Source: Corynebacterium callunae DSM 20147 (GTDB lineage Bacteria > Actinomycetota > Actinomycetes > Mycobacteriales > Mycobacteriaceae). Taken from it: a stretch of DNA of 64,000 nt. Positions 7,827 through 17,186 of this stretch are shown here, in pieces. The DNA lies in NCBI RefSeq assembly GCF_000344785.1, contig NC_020506.1, positions 2,542,001 to 2,606,000 on the forward strand, written 5' to 3'. A program made the position numbers and the translations under genes. The notes below the pieces were generated by a model. It did no database searches. It had not been told where the DNA came from and worked only from the letters and a program-made list of their open reading frames with translations. How positions within the stretch are numbered: the first letter of the stretch is position 1; each line of letters opens with the position of its first letter.

Positions 7827-9347
7827 TCAGAACAAACCGGTTGGGTTTGGATCATAGGAGACAAGCAGGTTCTTGGTCTGCTGGTAGTGGTTCAGCATCA
7901 TGAGGTGGTTCTCACGGCCGATACCGGACTCCTTGTAACCACCGAAAGCGGAGTGCGCTGGGTAGTTGTGGTACTGGTTTACCCACACACGACCAGCCTG
8001 GATGGCGCGGCCTGCACGGTAAATGGTGTTCTGATCGCGGCTCCAGACGCCTGCGCCAAGACCATAGTTGGTGTCGTTGGCGATGCGGATTGCCTCATCA
8101 AAGTCCTTGAAGGTGGCAACGGAAAGAACTGGTCCGAAGATTTCCTCGCGGAAGATTCGCATGTCATTGTTACCACGGAAGACGGTTGGCTCAATGTAGT
8201 AACCGTTTTCCAGGCCTTCGATCTTGTTGATGTGGCCACCGGCGAGGGTCTCTGCGCCTTCCTCTGGACCAATCTTTAGGTAAGAGCTGATCTTGTCCAT
8301 CTGCTCCTGGGAGGCCTGCGCACCCATCATGGTCTCGGTGTCCAAAGGATTACCAAGCTTAATGGACTTTACTCGCTGTACACCAAGCTCAAGGAACTCA
8401 TCTGCGATGGACTCGTGTACCAAAGCACGGGAAGGACAGGTACAAACTTCACCCTGGTTAAGAGCGAACATTGCAAAACCTTCTGCAGCCTTCTTTGCAT
8501 AGGCATCGTCCTTGGCCAAGACATCTTCAAAGAAGATAGAAGGTGACTTGCCGCCAAGCTCCAGGGTTACCGGAATGATCTTGTCGGATGCAGCGCGGTT
8601 GATGATCTTACCAACCTGAGTGGAACCGGTGAATGCAATCTTGCCAATGCGATTGGAGCTTGAAAGCGCGGTACCGGCTTCTTCACCAAGGCCGTTGACG
8701 ATGTTAAGAACACCAGCTGGGATGAGATCACCAATAATGTTGATCACGTAAAGCAGAGAAGCTGGGGTCTGCTCAGCTGGCTTCATGACGATGCAGTTGC
8801 CGGCAGCAAGTGCGGGTGCCAGCTTCCAAGCAGCCATGAGGATTGGGAAGTTCCAAGGAATAATCTGGGCAACAACACCAATTGGCTCATTGTAGTGATA
8901 AGCAACGTTGTTGTGATCGAGTTGGGAGGAACGATCCTCTTGTGCACGGATCGCACCCGCAAAATAACGGAAGTGATCAATAGCCAATGGGATATCAGCT
9001 GCCAGGGTCTCACGGACTGCCTTACCGTTTTCCCAAGTTTCAGCAACTGCGATTTCCTCGAGGTGCTCTTCCATGCGGTCTGCGATGCGGTGTAGCATCA
9101 AAGCGCGCTCTGCAACTGAGGTCTTGCCCCATGCATCGGCTGCCTTATGTGCAGCGTCGAGTGCTAGCTCAATATCAGCAGCGGTACCACGTGCCACCTC
9201 ACAGAAAACCTCGCCGGTAACTGGAGTGATGTTTTCCAGGTATTGACCCTCTACTGGTGGAACCCACTGGCCACCGATGTAGTTGTCATAGCGCTTCGCA
9301 TAGTTGACGATCGAGCCTTCAGCTCCTGGATTTGCATAAACAGTCAT
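7827..9347 (-). CDS. ald: Aldehyde dehydrogenase
   Basis: A 506-residue NAD(P)-dependent aldehyde dehydrogenase, in C. glutamicum the main acetaldehyde dehydrogenase of ethanol catabolism (acetaldehyde to acetate). The catalytic region shows the glutamate motif LELGGKSP and the cysteine motif GEVCTCPSR, with the nucleophile at the second Cys of that motif by alignment. The length matches the family. The ATG at 9347 follows GAAGGAGA. The upstream region carries GlxR- and RamA-like sites, in line with carbon-source control, and the partner adhA lies 6.5 kb away at 15880. Confidence 0.93.
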   Translation of the reverse strand: MTVYANPGAEGSIVNYAKRYDNYIGGQWVPPVEGQYLENITPVTGEVFCEVARGTAADIELALDAAHKAADAWGKTSVAERALMLHRIADRMEEHLEEIAVAETWENGKAVRETLAADIPLAIDHFRYFAGAIRAQEDRSSQLDHNNVAYHYNEPIGVVAQIIPWNFPILMAAWKLAPALAAGNCIVMKPAEQTPASLLYVINIIGDLIPAGVLNIVNGLGEEAGTALSSSNRIGKIAFTGSTQVGKIINRAASDKIIPVTLELGGKSPSIFFEDVLAKDDAYAKKAAEGFAMFALNQGEVCTCPSRALVHESIADEFLELGVQRVKSIKLGNPLDTETMMGAQASQEQMDKISSYLKIGPEEGAETLAGGHINKIEGLENGYYIEPTVFRGNNDMRIFREEIFGPVLSVATFKDFDEAIRIANDTNYGLGAGVWSRDQNTIYRAGRAIQAGRVWVNQYHNYPAHSAFGGYKESGIGRENHLMMLNHYQQTKNLLVSYDPNPTGLF

Positions 9348-9382
9348 TGGGTCTCCTTCAAACCGTCAGCCACACACTCCAA

Positions 9383-9427
9383 TGTGTGCTAGGTGACATA
9401 TGTTCAAGTTGTGTGATGGTGAGCACA
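9383..9427. promoter_or_regulatory. Two GlxR-like sites upstream of ald
   Basis: TGTGTGCTAGGTGACA (9383-9398) and TGTGATGGTGAGCACA (9412-9427) each differ little from the GlxR consensus TGTGA-N6-TCACA; the first also keeps the central TA. They lie 35-80 bases upstream of the ald start. GlxR control of ald is known in C. glutamicum; the exact sites here are inferred. Confidence 0.5.
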
Positions 9428-9478
9428 TTCGCACTCTTAGCAGCAACCATAGGTGGCAAAAGTTAAGGAGGCTAGAGT

Positions 9479-9498
9479 GGGGTCGAATAAATACCCCC
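9479..9498. promoter_or_regulatory. RamA-like GGGGT/ACCCC pair
   Basis: GGGGT (9479-9483) and ACCCCC (9493-9498) form an inverted pair of the short motif bound by the acetate/ethanol regulator RamA, located about 135 bases upstream of ald. Confidence 0.4.
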
Positions 9499-9565
9499 TG
9501 AAAAGTTGTTTTTGCTGTTCAAAGCAAACATAAGCGCGGAAATCATCACCCCCGCACACAAAAAT

Positions 9566-9597
9566 AGGGTGTTATCTCTTAAAAGAAATAACACCCT
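9566..9597 (-). terminator. Terminator of hspR
   Basis: AGGGTGTTAT (9566-9575) pairs perfectly with ATAACACCCT (9588-9597). On the minus strand it is followed by T5, 29 bases after the hspR stop. Confidence 0.75.
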
Positions 9598-9625
9598 TTA
9601 AAACTTGACTGTCTTTAATCAGACC

Positions 9626-10063
9626 CTAATTGGAGCGTCCTTTTCGACGTTCCCACATCACCACAGCTGTGGAACAAGGAACGTGAACGAGTTCCCCACG
9701 AGGCCTGCCATTACGCACTTGAGTCTTGAGCAACTCATTTTCAGCCTGGGTTTTGCGCAAAGATTCTTTGAGATTTCGATTTTCTTCACCGAGCTCAATA
9801 ATCGCCTTGATACCAGCGAGATTGACGCCTTTTTGGCTGAGATATTGAATCTTGCGGAGCAACTCCACATCTTCGCGCGAGTAGCGGCGCCCGCCTCCCC
9901 GAGTTCGCGTGGGAGTAACCAATCCCATGCGATCATAGGTTCTTAAAGTTTGCGCGTGCATACCGGCAAGTTCCGCGGCGACAGAAATGGCGAAAACTTC
10001 ACTCTGGAATTCAACTTGATCAAAATGTGCTGTATTTTCTTGATTTTTTTCCTTCGTTGCCAT
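9626..10063 (-). CDS. hspR: Heat shock repressor HspR (MerR family)
   Basis: A 145-residue MerR-type regulator. The winged helix (about residues 27-100) contains SVAAELAGMHAQTLRTYDRMG and RRYSREDVELL, followed by a coiled-coil dimerisation region with heptad leucines. HspR represses dnaK and clpB by binding HAIR operators, usually with DnaK as co-repressor; both target operators are present in this window (62-82 and 14126-14146). The start is preceded by a very strong AGGAGGTGA site. It is the last gene of the leftward dnaK-grpE-dnaJ-hspR order, 63 bases after dnaJ. Confidence 0.93.
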   Translation of the reverse strand: MATKEKNQENTAHFDQVEFQSEVFAISVAAELAGMHAQTLRTYDRMGLVTPTRTRGGGRRYSREDVELLRKIQYLSQKGVNLAGIKAIIELGEENRNLKESLRKTQAENELLKTQVRNGRPRGELVHVPCSTAVVMWERRKGRSN

Positions 10064-10126
10064 TTCTCTCCGTCACCTCCTTTCACGCGATTTTATGCCG
10101 TTGTTATTAGAAATTTCTAGCAGTTT

Positions 10127-11317
10127 TTAGCCATTTTTACCTGGCCAATTAGCGCGGGGGTCAAAACCTGATTCAGTTTCTGCTTGTGCATAGGCTTGTA
10201 ATGCCGCAGTTGCTTTTTCATCAAGATCTTTTGGCACTGCAACCTGCACTGTCACCATCAAGTCACCGGTGTTGTTGCGGGTTTCAATGCCACGACCACG
10301 TACTCTTAGAGTTCGCCCATTAGGGGTACCTGCGGGCAGCTTCAACTTCACTGGCTTATTCAAGGTAGGTACAGAAATTGCACCACCAAGAGCAAGTTCG
10401 GAGAAACTTACTGGCACGCTAACCAGGATATTGTTGCCCTCGCGGGTGAAAATATCATCTTTTTTCACATGCACTTTGACAAACAAATCGCCGGCTGGCT
10501 TGCCATTAGGGCCTGCTTCACCTTGGCCTGCAAGGCGCACCTTTTGGCCATCTTCCACGCCTGCAGGAATACGCACGGTGATAGAACGAGATTTGCGGAC
10601 AGTTCCGGTGCCATGGCAGTTATCACAAGGATCGGTGATTACTTCGCCACTGCCACCACAGATAGTGCAAGGTGCAGAGAATCCAAACGCACCCTTGTTT
10701 TCGGAGGTAAAACCGGTGCCTTTACAGGTTGCACACAGGGTTGGGTGTCCAGATTTAGAACCTGATCCATGACAGGTATTACACGGGGCATCACCGGTTA
10801 GTTCCACCGGGATGGTCGTGCCTTTTGCAGCCTCCACAAATTCAAGAGTGATATTGGTTTCTACATCCGCACCCCGCGTCGGCCGAGCTGACTGGCGAGG
10901 ACCAGCGCCGCGGTTGAAAATGCCACCGAAGATATCGCCCAAACCGCCGTCCGCAGAAAATCCTCCACCTTGTCCGGCTCCTGTGAAGAGGTCGGAGGCG
11001 TCGAATCCGTTCGTCGACGTGCGAAACCCTCCGGGGAATCCCGCACCTCCATTTCCGAATCCACCACGGATTCCACCGGATGCTAGAAGTGCCTTGAGTT
11101 CGTCATATTCTTTACGCTTTTTATCATCGCCGAGTACATCGTAGGCCTCGGCCGCCTTCTTGAAGCGATCTTCAGCGGCCTTATCACCGGGGTTTTTATC
11201 GGGATGGTTTTCCCTGGCGAGTTTGCGATATGCCTTCTTGATCTCTTCATCAGTGGCGGACGAGGAGACCCCCAGGTCTGCGTAATAGTTCTTATTTGCC
11301 CATTCGCTGTTATTCAC
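10127..11317 (-). CDS. dnaJ: Co-chaperone DnaJ
   Basis: A 396-residue type I Hsp40 that stimulates DnaK ATPase and delivers substrates. The J domain (about 10-75) has the HPD motif (ENHPDKNPG). A Gly/Phe-rich linker follows (about 80-145), then four CxxCxGxG zinc motifs ([32 protein letters not shown]) and the C-terminal peptide-binding domains. It starts with GTG at 11317 behind AGGAGGGG. It is separated from grpE by 218 bases holding two hairpins, so part of its transcription may be independent. Confidence 0.95.
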   Translation of the reverse strand: MNNSEWANKNYYADLGVSSSATDEEIKKAYRKLARENHPDKNPGDKAAEDRFKKAAEAYDVLGDDKKRKEYDELKALLASGGIRGGFGNGGAGFPGGFRTSTNGFDASDLFTGAGQGGGFSADGGLGDIFGGIFNRGAGPRQSARPTRGADVETNITLEFVEAAKGTTIPVELTGDAPCNTCHGSGSKSGHPTLCATCKGTGFTSENKGAFGFSAPCTICGGSGEVITDPCDNCHGTGTVRKSRSITVRIPAGVEDGQKVRLAGQGEAGPNGKPAGDLFVKVHVKKDDIFTREGNNILVSVPVSFSELALGGAISVPTLNKPVKLKLPAGTPNGRTLRVRGRGIETRNNTGDLMVTVQVAVPKDLDEKATAALQAYAQAETESGFDPRANWPGKNG

Positions 11318-11423
11318 TGGGCATCCCCTCCTCTCATCGTCTTAAATATGGGGATTGTTGTGTAGTTATTTGTACTTCTTAAAGGATTATCGTCTTTACA
11401 TTATTAACTATTTGTTGTCCATC

Positions 11424-11461
11424 CACCGGCGAACAATCCCGTTTAGGGATGCCCGCCGGTG
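11424..11461. other. Two-tier hairpin upstream of dnaJ
   Basis: CACCGGCG (11424-11431) pairs with CGCCGGTG (11454-11461), and inside it ATCCC pairs with GGGAT around a GTTTA loop. It lies in the grpE-dnaJ spacer, without a T run, so it could be a processing or stability element. Confidence 0.5.
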
Positions 11462-11496
11462 TACAAAGTGTGGCCGTGGACAACGGCGAAACGACT

Positions 11497-11527
11497 GGGC
11501 GGAGATCATGTTCTCCGCCCGATCTTT
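11497..11527. terminator. Hairpin after grpE
   Basis: GGGCGGAGA (11497-11505) pairs with TCTCCGCCC (11512-11520). The T5 tract follows on the plus strand (opposite to the genes); on the minus strand the hairpin lies 15 bases after the grpE stop without a T run. It may lower readthrough into dnaJ. Confidence 0.5.
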
Positions 11528-11535
11528 TTAGAGAA

Positions 11536-12183
11536 CTAGTTCTCTGGATCTGCAATGATCACCATTGCAGTGCGGATGACACGGTCACCGAGGCGGTATC
11601 CCTTACGCAATACCGTGCCGAGTACCTTGGTGTCACTCTGGGAGAGATCCTGGACAGCCTCGTGAACCTCTGGATTGAATTCTTCGCCAACAACGCCGAA
11701 GGATTCCACCTTAAGTCCGCTGAGGATGCTGGAAAGTTTGTCGGAAAGGGCCTTCATAGGTCCTTCCTGCAAGTCGCCATGCTGTGCAGCAAGATCTAGA
11801 TCATCAAGCAGTGGGAGTAGCTGTGACACCATTCCAGCCTTGGCATTGTCAACAATGCCTTGGCGTTCACGCTCGGTGCGACGACGGTAGTTAGCGTATT
11901 CGGCGGTCACGCGCTGCAAATCTTCAGTACGTTCTGCCAGCTGGCTTTCTACTTCAGTTGCCGCCCCCTCAGCTTCAATATCAGCGAGTGCTTCGTTGAT
12001 TTCTGCCTCGAGCTCTGGATCAATATCAGCTGCATCCTCTGCCGGTTGTCCAGCCTCAGGATCCTCTGCCTGACGGGCAGCTGATTCCTCAGCTGCACGC
12101 TCGGCGCGATCCGCGGAGGTAGCCTCTGGATCGGTGTTTTCAGGATCGCCGGGGTTATCGGGCATTCCGTTAGGGGTTGTCAT
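11536..12183 (-). CDS. grpE: Nucleotide exchange factor GrpE
   Basis: A 215-residue protein with an acidic, disordered N-terminal ~70 residues, a long coiled-coil (about 75-125, including [12 protein letters not shown]) and the C-terminal beta domain ([27 protein letters not shown]), the standard GrpE layout. It releases ADP from DnaK. Its ATG overlaps the dnaK stop codon by one base (TAATG), so translation is coupled to dnaK. Confidence 0.95.
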   Translation of the reverse strand: MTTPNGMPDNPGDPENTDPEATSADRAERAAEESAARQAEDPEAGQPAEDAADIDPELEAEINEALADIEAEGAATEVESQLAERTEDLQRVTAEYANYRRRTERERQGIVDNAKAGMVSQLLPLLDDLDLAAQHGDLQEGPMKALSDKLSSILSGLKVESFGVVGEEFNPEVHEAVQDLSQSDTKVLGTVLRKGYRLGDRVIRTAMVIIADPEN

Positions 12184-14030
12184 TACTTCTTGTCCTCACC
12201 GTTGTCAGCTGCGTCATCTTCCACGACCTCAGCGTCCACAACATCGTCATCAGCTGCAGCTGCATCTGCTTGGGTTGCGCCAGCAGCAGCGTCAGCCTCG
12301 TAGATAGCCTTACCCATTTCCTGGGATTCGATGTTGAGCTTTTCTACTGCAGTCTTGATGGACTCGAGGTCATCACCCTTGAGTGCTTCCTCAACGCCTG
12401 CGGCAGCTGCCTCAACCTTAGTCTTGAGATCTTCGGAAACCTTCTCGGAGTTCTCTTCGACAAACTTGCGGGTCTGGTAAACCAGGGACTCAGCGTTGTT
12501 GCGAACTTCCTGCTCTTCGCGACGCTTCTTGTCCTCATCAGCGTGAGCTTCCGCATCCTTGATCATGCGATCGATCTCTTCCTGGGAAAGACCGGAGCCG
12601 TCCTGGATGGTGATGGTGTTTTCCTTGCCGGTGCCCTTGTCTTTCGCAGTGACGTGAACGATGCCGTTTGCGTCAATGTCGAAGGTGACCTCGATCTGAG
12701 GAACGCCACGTGGTGCAGGTGCAATACCGCCAAGCTCGAAGGATCCGAGCAGCTTGTTTGCAGATGCGATTTCGCGCTCACCCTGGAAGACCTGGATCTG
12801 TACAGAAGGCTGGTTGTCTTCTGCGGTGGTGAAGGTCTCGGAACGCTTGGTTGGGATGGTGGTGTTGCGCTCGATGAGCTTGGTCATAACGCCACCCTTG
12901 GTTTCGATACCCAGGGACAGCGGGGTGACGTCGAGAAGCAAAACGTCCTTAACCTCGCCGCGCAGCACGCCGGCCTGAAGGGCGGCGCCGACTGCTACGA
13001 CCTCGTCAGGGTTAACACCCTTGTTAGGCTCGCGGCCACCGGTGAGCTCCTTGACCAGATCGGTCACCGCTGGCATACGGGTGGAACCACCAACAAGCAC
13101 AACGTGGTCGATCTCAGAAACGGAGATGCCTGCATCCTTAATAACCTGGTTGAAAGGATTCTTGGTGCGGTCAAGCAGATCCTGGGTGATGCGCTGGAAT
13201 TCTGCACGGGAGAGGTTCTCATCCAAGAACAGTGGGTTCTTGTCAGCATCAACGGTGATGTAAGGAAGGTTGATGTTGGCGTTCTGGGAAGAGGAAAGTT
13301 CAATCTTTGCCTTCTCAGCAGCCTCACGCAGACGCTGCAGGGCCATCTTGTCCTTGGTCAGGTCGATGCCATTAGCGGACTGGAACTTCTCTACCAACCA
13401 GTTAACGATGCGCTGATCCCAGTCATCGCCACCAAGCTCGTTGTCGCCGGAGGTTGCGCGAACCTCAACAACGCCATCGCCGATTTCCAGCAGGGAGACG
13501 TCGAAGGTACCGCCACCGAGGTCGAATACCAGAATGGTCTGCTCTTGCTCGCCCTTTTCCAGGCCGTATGCAAGCGCTGCAGCGGTTGGCTCGTTAACAA
13601 TACGCAGCACGTTTAGGCCTGCGATCTGGCCAGCTTCCTTCGTTGCCTGACGCTGGGAGTCCTCGAAGTATGCAGGAACAGTAATAACTGCATCGGTGAC
13701 CTCTTCGCCCAGGTAAGCCTCAGCGTCGCGCTTCAGCTTCATCAGGATACGAGCGGAGATCTCCTGTGCGGTGTAATTCTTGTCATCAATCGCTACGGTC
13801 CAGTCGGTGCCGATGTGGCGCTTGACGGAGCGGATGGTGCGATCAACGTTGGTAACTGCCTGGTTCTTAGCGGACTGGCCAACCAGAACCTCACCGTTCT
13901 TTGCAAATGCAACCACGGAAGGGGTGGTGCGGGAGCCTTCAGAGTTAGCGATAACTACTGGCTCGCCGCCTTCAAGTACGGAAACCACAGAGTTGGTGGT
14001 TCCCAGGTCGATTCCTACTGCACGTCCCAT
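12183..14030 (-). CDS. dnaK: Chaperone DnaK (Hsp70)
   Basis: A 615-residue Hsp70. The nucleotide-binding domain starts GIDLGTTNS, contains [14 protein letters not shown], and ends with the [19 protein letters not shown] linker/substrate-domain junction. The C-terminal tail is Ala/Asp-rich and acidic. The start chosen is the ATG at 14030 directly behind CAGGAGGCACC; the longer open frame to 14069 has no support. It is the first gene of the leftward dnaK-grpE-dnaJ-hspR cluster and is controlled by the SigH/HspR region at 14126-14186. Confidence 0.97.
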   Translation of the reverse strand: MGRAVGIDLGTTNSVVSVLEGGEPVVIANSEGSRTTPSVVAFAKNGEVLVGQSAKNQAVTNVDRTIRSVKRHIGTDWTVAIDDKNYTAQEISARILMKLKRDAEAYLGEEVTDAVITVPAYFEDSQRQATKEAGQIAGLNVLRIVNEPTAAALAYGLEKGEQEQTILVFDLGGGTFDVSLLEIGDGVVEVRATSGDNELGGDDWDQRIVNWLVEKFQSANGIDLTKDKMALQRLREAAEKAKIELSSSQNANINLPYITVDADKNPLFLDENLSRAEFQRITQDLLDRTKNPFNQVIKDAGISVSEIDHVVLVGGSTRMPAVTDLVKELTGGREPNKGVNPDEVVAVGAALQAGVLRGEVKDVLLLDVTPLSLGIETKGGVMTKLIERNTTIPTKRSETFTTAEDNQPSVQIQVFQGEREIASANKLLGSFELGGIAPAPRGVPQIEVTFDIDANGIVHVTAKDKGTGKENTITIQDGSGLSQEEIDRMIKDAEAHADEDKKRREEQEVRNNAESLVYQTRKFVEENSEKVSEDLKTKVEAAAAGVEEALKGDDLESIKTAVEKLNIESQEMGKAIYEADAAAGATQADAAAADDDVVDAEVVEDDAADNGEDKK

Positions 14031-14125
14031 TTTGGTGCCTCCTGTTTTAGGTGATTTTGTATTGTCCACGGCTTGAGCTTTGGTGCTTCCGCACTAAGTT
14101 TTTAAACCCAGTACAAAAAGCTCTT

Positions 14126-14146
14126 ATTGAGCCTGCCTGACTCAAG
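14126..14146 (-). promoter_or_regulatory. HspR operator (HAIR) of dnaK
   Basis: TTGAGC (14127-14132), a 7-base spacer and ACTCAAG (14140-14146) match CTTGAGT-N7-ACTCAAG. The left half carries the same T-to-C change as the site at 62-82. Confidence 0.8.
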
Positions 14147-14160
14147 CTTACATCTCTTAC

Positions 14161-14186
14161 AACGGACAATTCTACAAAGTTGTTCC
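14161..14186 (-). promoter_or_regulatory. SigH promoter of dnaK
   Basis: Minus strand GGAA (14186-14183), 19 bases, then GTT (14163-14161). Spacing and boxes are identical to those at 50-75. The HAIR element lies just downstream, near the predicted transcript start. The rest of 14031-14337 shows no gene. Confidence 0.7.
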
Positions 14187-14337
14187 CACTTCGCTCAACT
14201 TTCTTTATTTCCCCAGGTCAAAAGCCTTCAACTAGGGGAAAGATGGGGGTTCACCCTGATATTTTTTACTCCCTAAAGCACCCAATTCACTAAAAATATG
14301 TGGATTAATACAGTCCCCTCCAAAAGGACGACTACTT

Positions 14338-15789
14338 ATGTCCCATGGCTATGGCATAGTGATTTTTGTGAGCACTGAATCTGAGAAGAACCCCAACAAA
14401 GAAGCAGTTTCTGGCTATACCCCGCTCAAAGACCTTCCTGACACCATCTTGGATGCTGTTGAAGGAAATACGGAACCGGGACTAAATGCCGCAGGCACTG
14501 CCGGAAAATCCACCACTACTTTTAATGCTGAATCAACCGGGCAAACAGAAAATCTAGTTGGACCAGGCGCAATCGGCCCGGAGCCGGTGACTGACCGCGC
14601 TGTCATCCTCGGCAAGGATGGCCGTTGGCTTTCCGGCTGGGCTTTGCGTTTTATCGTTCTGGTCATCGCCGGCTTTATTGCCCTCAAGATGCTGGGCTTC
14701 ATCTGGGTTGGCCTACTGCCAGTCTTACTTGCACTTTTGGTTTGCACCGTGCTGTGGCCACCAGTTAAATGGCTGCGCAACCATAAGGTTCCCGCAGCTC
14801 TTGCAGTATTGATAACTATTATTGGCTTCTTTGCCATCATCGGTGGCATTTTTGCCTCCATCGCTCCAAGCGTGACAGCTCAGACTCGCGAAGTTATTGA
14901 TCAGGCAACCATTGGCCTGAAAAGCCTTAACGATTGGGTGCAGGGCCCACCGCTCAATCTTGATATGTCGCAATTTGAGAACACTATCAATGAGTTCACC
15001 TCAATGCTGCAGTCCCAGTCCTCCACTATTGCTTCTGGCGTGTTCTCTGGACTTTCCACCGCATCATCGCTTGTTGTTACCTTCGCCATCATGTTGGTAC
15101 TGACCTTCTTCTTCCTCAAGGATGGCCCCCGCTTCCTACCTTGGATGCGCAGCTTCACCGGCGAAAATGCAGGCTGGCACCTCACCGAGGTTCTTACCCG
15201 CACCTGGAACACCTTGGCAGGATTTATTCGTGCACAGGCCATGGTTTCCCTGGTTGACGCCATTTTCATCGGCCTTGGCTTGGTACTCCTTGGGGTTCCA
15301 ATGGCACTCGCACTGGCAGTAATCACCTTCTTCGCTGGCTTTATTCCCATTGTTGGTGCGTTCTCTGCCGGCGCATTGGCTGTGGTTATCGCCCTGGTCA
15401 CCAATGGTTTGACCAATGCCCTTTTGGTGCTGCTGCTTATCATCGTGGTGCAGCAGATTGAGGGCAACATCCTCTCCCCAATGCTGCAGTCTAAGGCCAT
15501 GAACCTACACGCAGCCGTTGTTCTGCTTTCCGTGACCGTTGGTTCCACACTCTTTAATATCGTCGGCGCTTTCCTTGCCGTACCAGTTGCGGCAACCATT
15601 GCAGTGTGGATCCGCTACCACTCCGAGATGGTCGCGTTGCGCGCAGGCGAAATTTCCATTGAAGATATTGAAGAGGCCACCGCTAAGGGTGCTCCAGGTG
15701 GCATGAATAGCCAGGAAGCTCTCGCTGCCATCCGCAAGCGTTTCAGCAGTATCGGTCGTCGTCGGACGGCAACGGAGTCAGTTAAATAA
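14338..15789 (+). CDS. AI-2E family transporter-type membrane protein
   Basis: A 483-residue polytopic protein of the AI-2 exporter/PerM (UPF0118) family. A disordered ~90-residue cytosolic N-terminus precedes about eight membrane helices. Family features are the conserved FIPIVGAF and QQIEGNILSPMLQSKAMNLH segments in the C-terminal half. Members include TqsA (autoinducer-2 export) and Na+/H+ antiporters, so the substrate is not certain. The ATG at 14338 follows AAAGGACG. It diverges from dnaK and ends before a strong bidirectional terminator shared with adhA. Confidence 0.82.
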   Translation: MSHGYGIVIFVSTESEKNPNKEAVSGYTPLKDLPDTILDAVEGNTEPGLNAAGTAGKSTTTFNAESTGQTENLVGPGAIGPEPVTDRAVILGKDGRWLSGWALRFIVLVIAGFIALKMLGFIWVGLLPVLLALLVCTVLWPPVKWLRNHKVPAALAVLITIIGFFAIIGGIFASIAPSVTAQTREVIDQATIGLKSLNDWVQGPPLNLDMSQFENTINEFTSMLQSQSSTIASGVFSGLSTASSLVVTFAIMLVLTFFFLKDGPRFLPWMRSFTGENAGWHLTEVLTRTWNTLAGFIRAQAMVSLVDAIFIGLGLVLLGVPMALALAVITFFAGFIPIVGAFSAGALAVVIALVTNGLTNALLVLLLIIVVQQIEGNILSPMLQSKAMNLHAAVVLLSVTVGSTLFNIVGAFLAVPVAATIAVWIRYHSEMVALRAGEISIEDIEEATAKGAPGGMNSQEALAAIRKRFSSIGRRRTATESVK

Positions 15790-15800
15790 GCTTTTCGACG
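15790..15800 (+). repeat. GCTTTTCGACG dispersed motif
   Basis: Exact 11-mer whose first base directly follows the TAA stop of the AI-2E family gene. Confidence 0.7.
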
Positions 15801-15815
15801 CTCACCTCCACATGA

Positions 15816-15863
15816 AAAAGCCTTTGTTTCTCCCCACTCCCAAGGGGAAAAACAAAGGCTTTT
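15816..15863. terminator. Bidirectional terminator
   Basis: A stem of about 19 bases: AAAGCCTTTGTTT plus TCCCC pairs with GGGGA plus AAACAAAGGCTTT around an 8-base loop, with A/T tracts on both sides. It separates two convergent genes. Confidence 0.85.
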
Positions 15864-15879
15864 ACGGTTGTGGAAACTT

Positions 15880-16917
15880 TTAGTACTTGATTGCTACTCG
15901 GCCATCAATCTTACCCTGGCGCATACGCTCCAGAACCTCGTTGACCTCGCCAAGTTCACACGAGGACACGGTTGGCTTGATAAGTCCACGTGCAAAGAAG
16001 TCCAAAGCCTCAGCCAGGTCCTGACGGGTACCCACCAAGGAACCACGGATGGTTAGGCTCTTGAACACGATGTTAAAGATAGATGCAGGGAACTCTCCTG
16101 GTGGCAGACCATTAAAGACAATGGTGCCATCACGGCGAGCCATATCTAGCGCCTGACCAAAAGCTGCCTCGTGCACTGCGGTCACCAAGATGCCATGAGA
16201 GCCACCATTGGTGTACTTCTGCACAGCCGCACCTGGATCTTCTTCACGCGCATTTACGGTAAATTCCGCACCGTGCTTGCGAGCGAGAGCGAGCTTATCC
16301 TCAGCAACGTCGACGGCAATAACGCGCATACCCATGGCAACTGCGTACTGCACTGCAATATGGCCTAGTCCGCCAACGCCGGAGATAACCATGAATTGAC
16401 CCGGACGAGTCTCAGAAACTTTAAGGCCCTTATATACAGTGACACCAGCGCACAGAATTGGCGCAGCCTCTAGATAATCCACGCCATCTGGAATGCGAGC
16501 AGCATAACGGGTATCAACCAACATGTACTGGCCGAAGGAGCCATTTTGGGTATATCCGCCATATTCAGCCAAGTTACACTGAGTCTCACGGCCGGTGATG
16601 CAGTACTCACAGGTTCCACATGCAGACCAAAGCCATGCATTGCCGACGATATCGCCAACCTTTACATCATGGTCACCAGGGCCTAGCTCAATTACTTCAC
16701 CGATGCCTTCATGTCCAGGAACAAAAGGAGGCTCAGGCTTCACTGGCCAGTCGCCTTCAAGAGCGTGGAGGTCGGTGTGACAGATGCCGGATGTAAAAAC
16801 TTTCACCAAGGCCTGGAAAGGACCCGGCTTTGGCATATCAATATCTTTGATCGCAACTTCGTGGCCAAACTTCTCCACAACAGCAGCGGTAAATTCCTCG
16901 GGTAGAGCAGTGGTCAT
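15880..16917 (-). CDS. adhA: Zinc-dependent alcohol dehydrogenase
   Basis: A 345-residue medium-chain NAD-dependent alcohol dehydrogenase that oxidises ethanol to acetaldehyde. The catalytic zinc ligands are in GICHTDLH and GHEGIGEV. The structural zinc site is the four-cysteine loop CGTCEYC...TQC. The Rossmann motif is GVGGLGHIA. It starts with ATG behind AAGGAGTGAG. With ald at 7827 it forms the ethanol-to-acetate route. A half GlxR site (TGTGA, 17023-17027) lies about 105 bases upstream, a weak sign of cAMP/GlxR control. Confidence 0.93.
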   Translation of the reverse strand: MTTALPEEFTAAVVEKFGHEVAIKDIDMPKPGPFQALVKVFTSGICHTDLHALEGDWPVKPEPPFVPGHEGIGEVIELGPGDHDVKVGDIVGNAWLWSACGTCEYCITGRETQCNLAEYGGYTQNGSFGQYMLVDTRYAARIPDGVDYLEAAPILCAGVTVYKGLKVSETRPGQFMVISGVGGLGHIAVQYAVAMGMRVIAVDVAEDKLALARKHGAEFTVNAREEDPGAAVQKYTNGGSHGILVTAVHEAAFGQALDMARRDGTIVFNGLPPGEFPASIFNIVFKSLTIRGSLVGTRQDLAEALDFFARGLIKPTVSSCELGEVNEVLERMRQGKIDGRVAIKY

Positions 16918-17133
16918 GCGATCTCACTCCTTATAGTTTGGCTTAGCGGTCAAACCTCGAGTTGGCAGGCTTAGCTTAGGGAAACCACTTTAACGTGTCC
17001 CACACTACAACTGATTGCCTTTTGTGATGTGCACCATAATTTAATGGCTACTGGACACTATAACGACTAAACCTTCGCAAGTCATCAAATTTTTTGCATT
17101 TACTTTATTTTTGCAGGTCAAAGACATAAAAAA

Positions 17134-17170
17134 CCGACCCCTTACTGGATGAAACCAGTTAAGGGGTCGG
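17134..17170 (-). terminator. Terminator of the surface protein gene
   Basis: CCGACCCCTTA and TGG (from 17134) pair with CCA and TTAAGGGGTCGG (to 17170). On the minus strand a T-rich tract follows, 17 bases after the stop codon. Confidence 0.8.
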
Positions 17171-17186
17171 AATTAAGGGAAAAACT

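Noticed and set aside
12177..13616. Long plus-strand open frame opposite dnaK
   Set aside because: It is a mirror frame of a highly codon-biased gene, without a ribosome site or family features.
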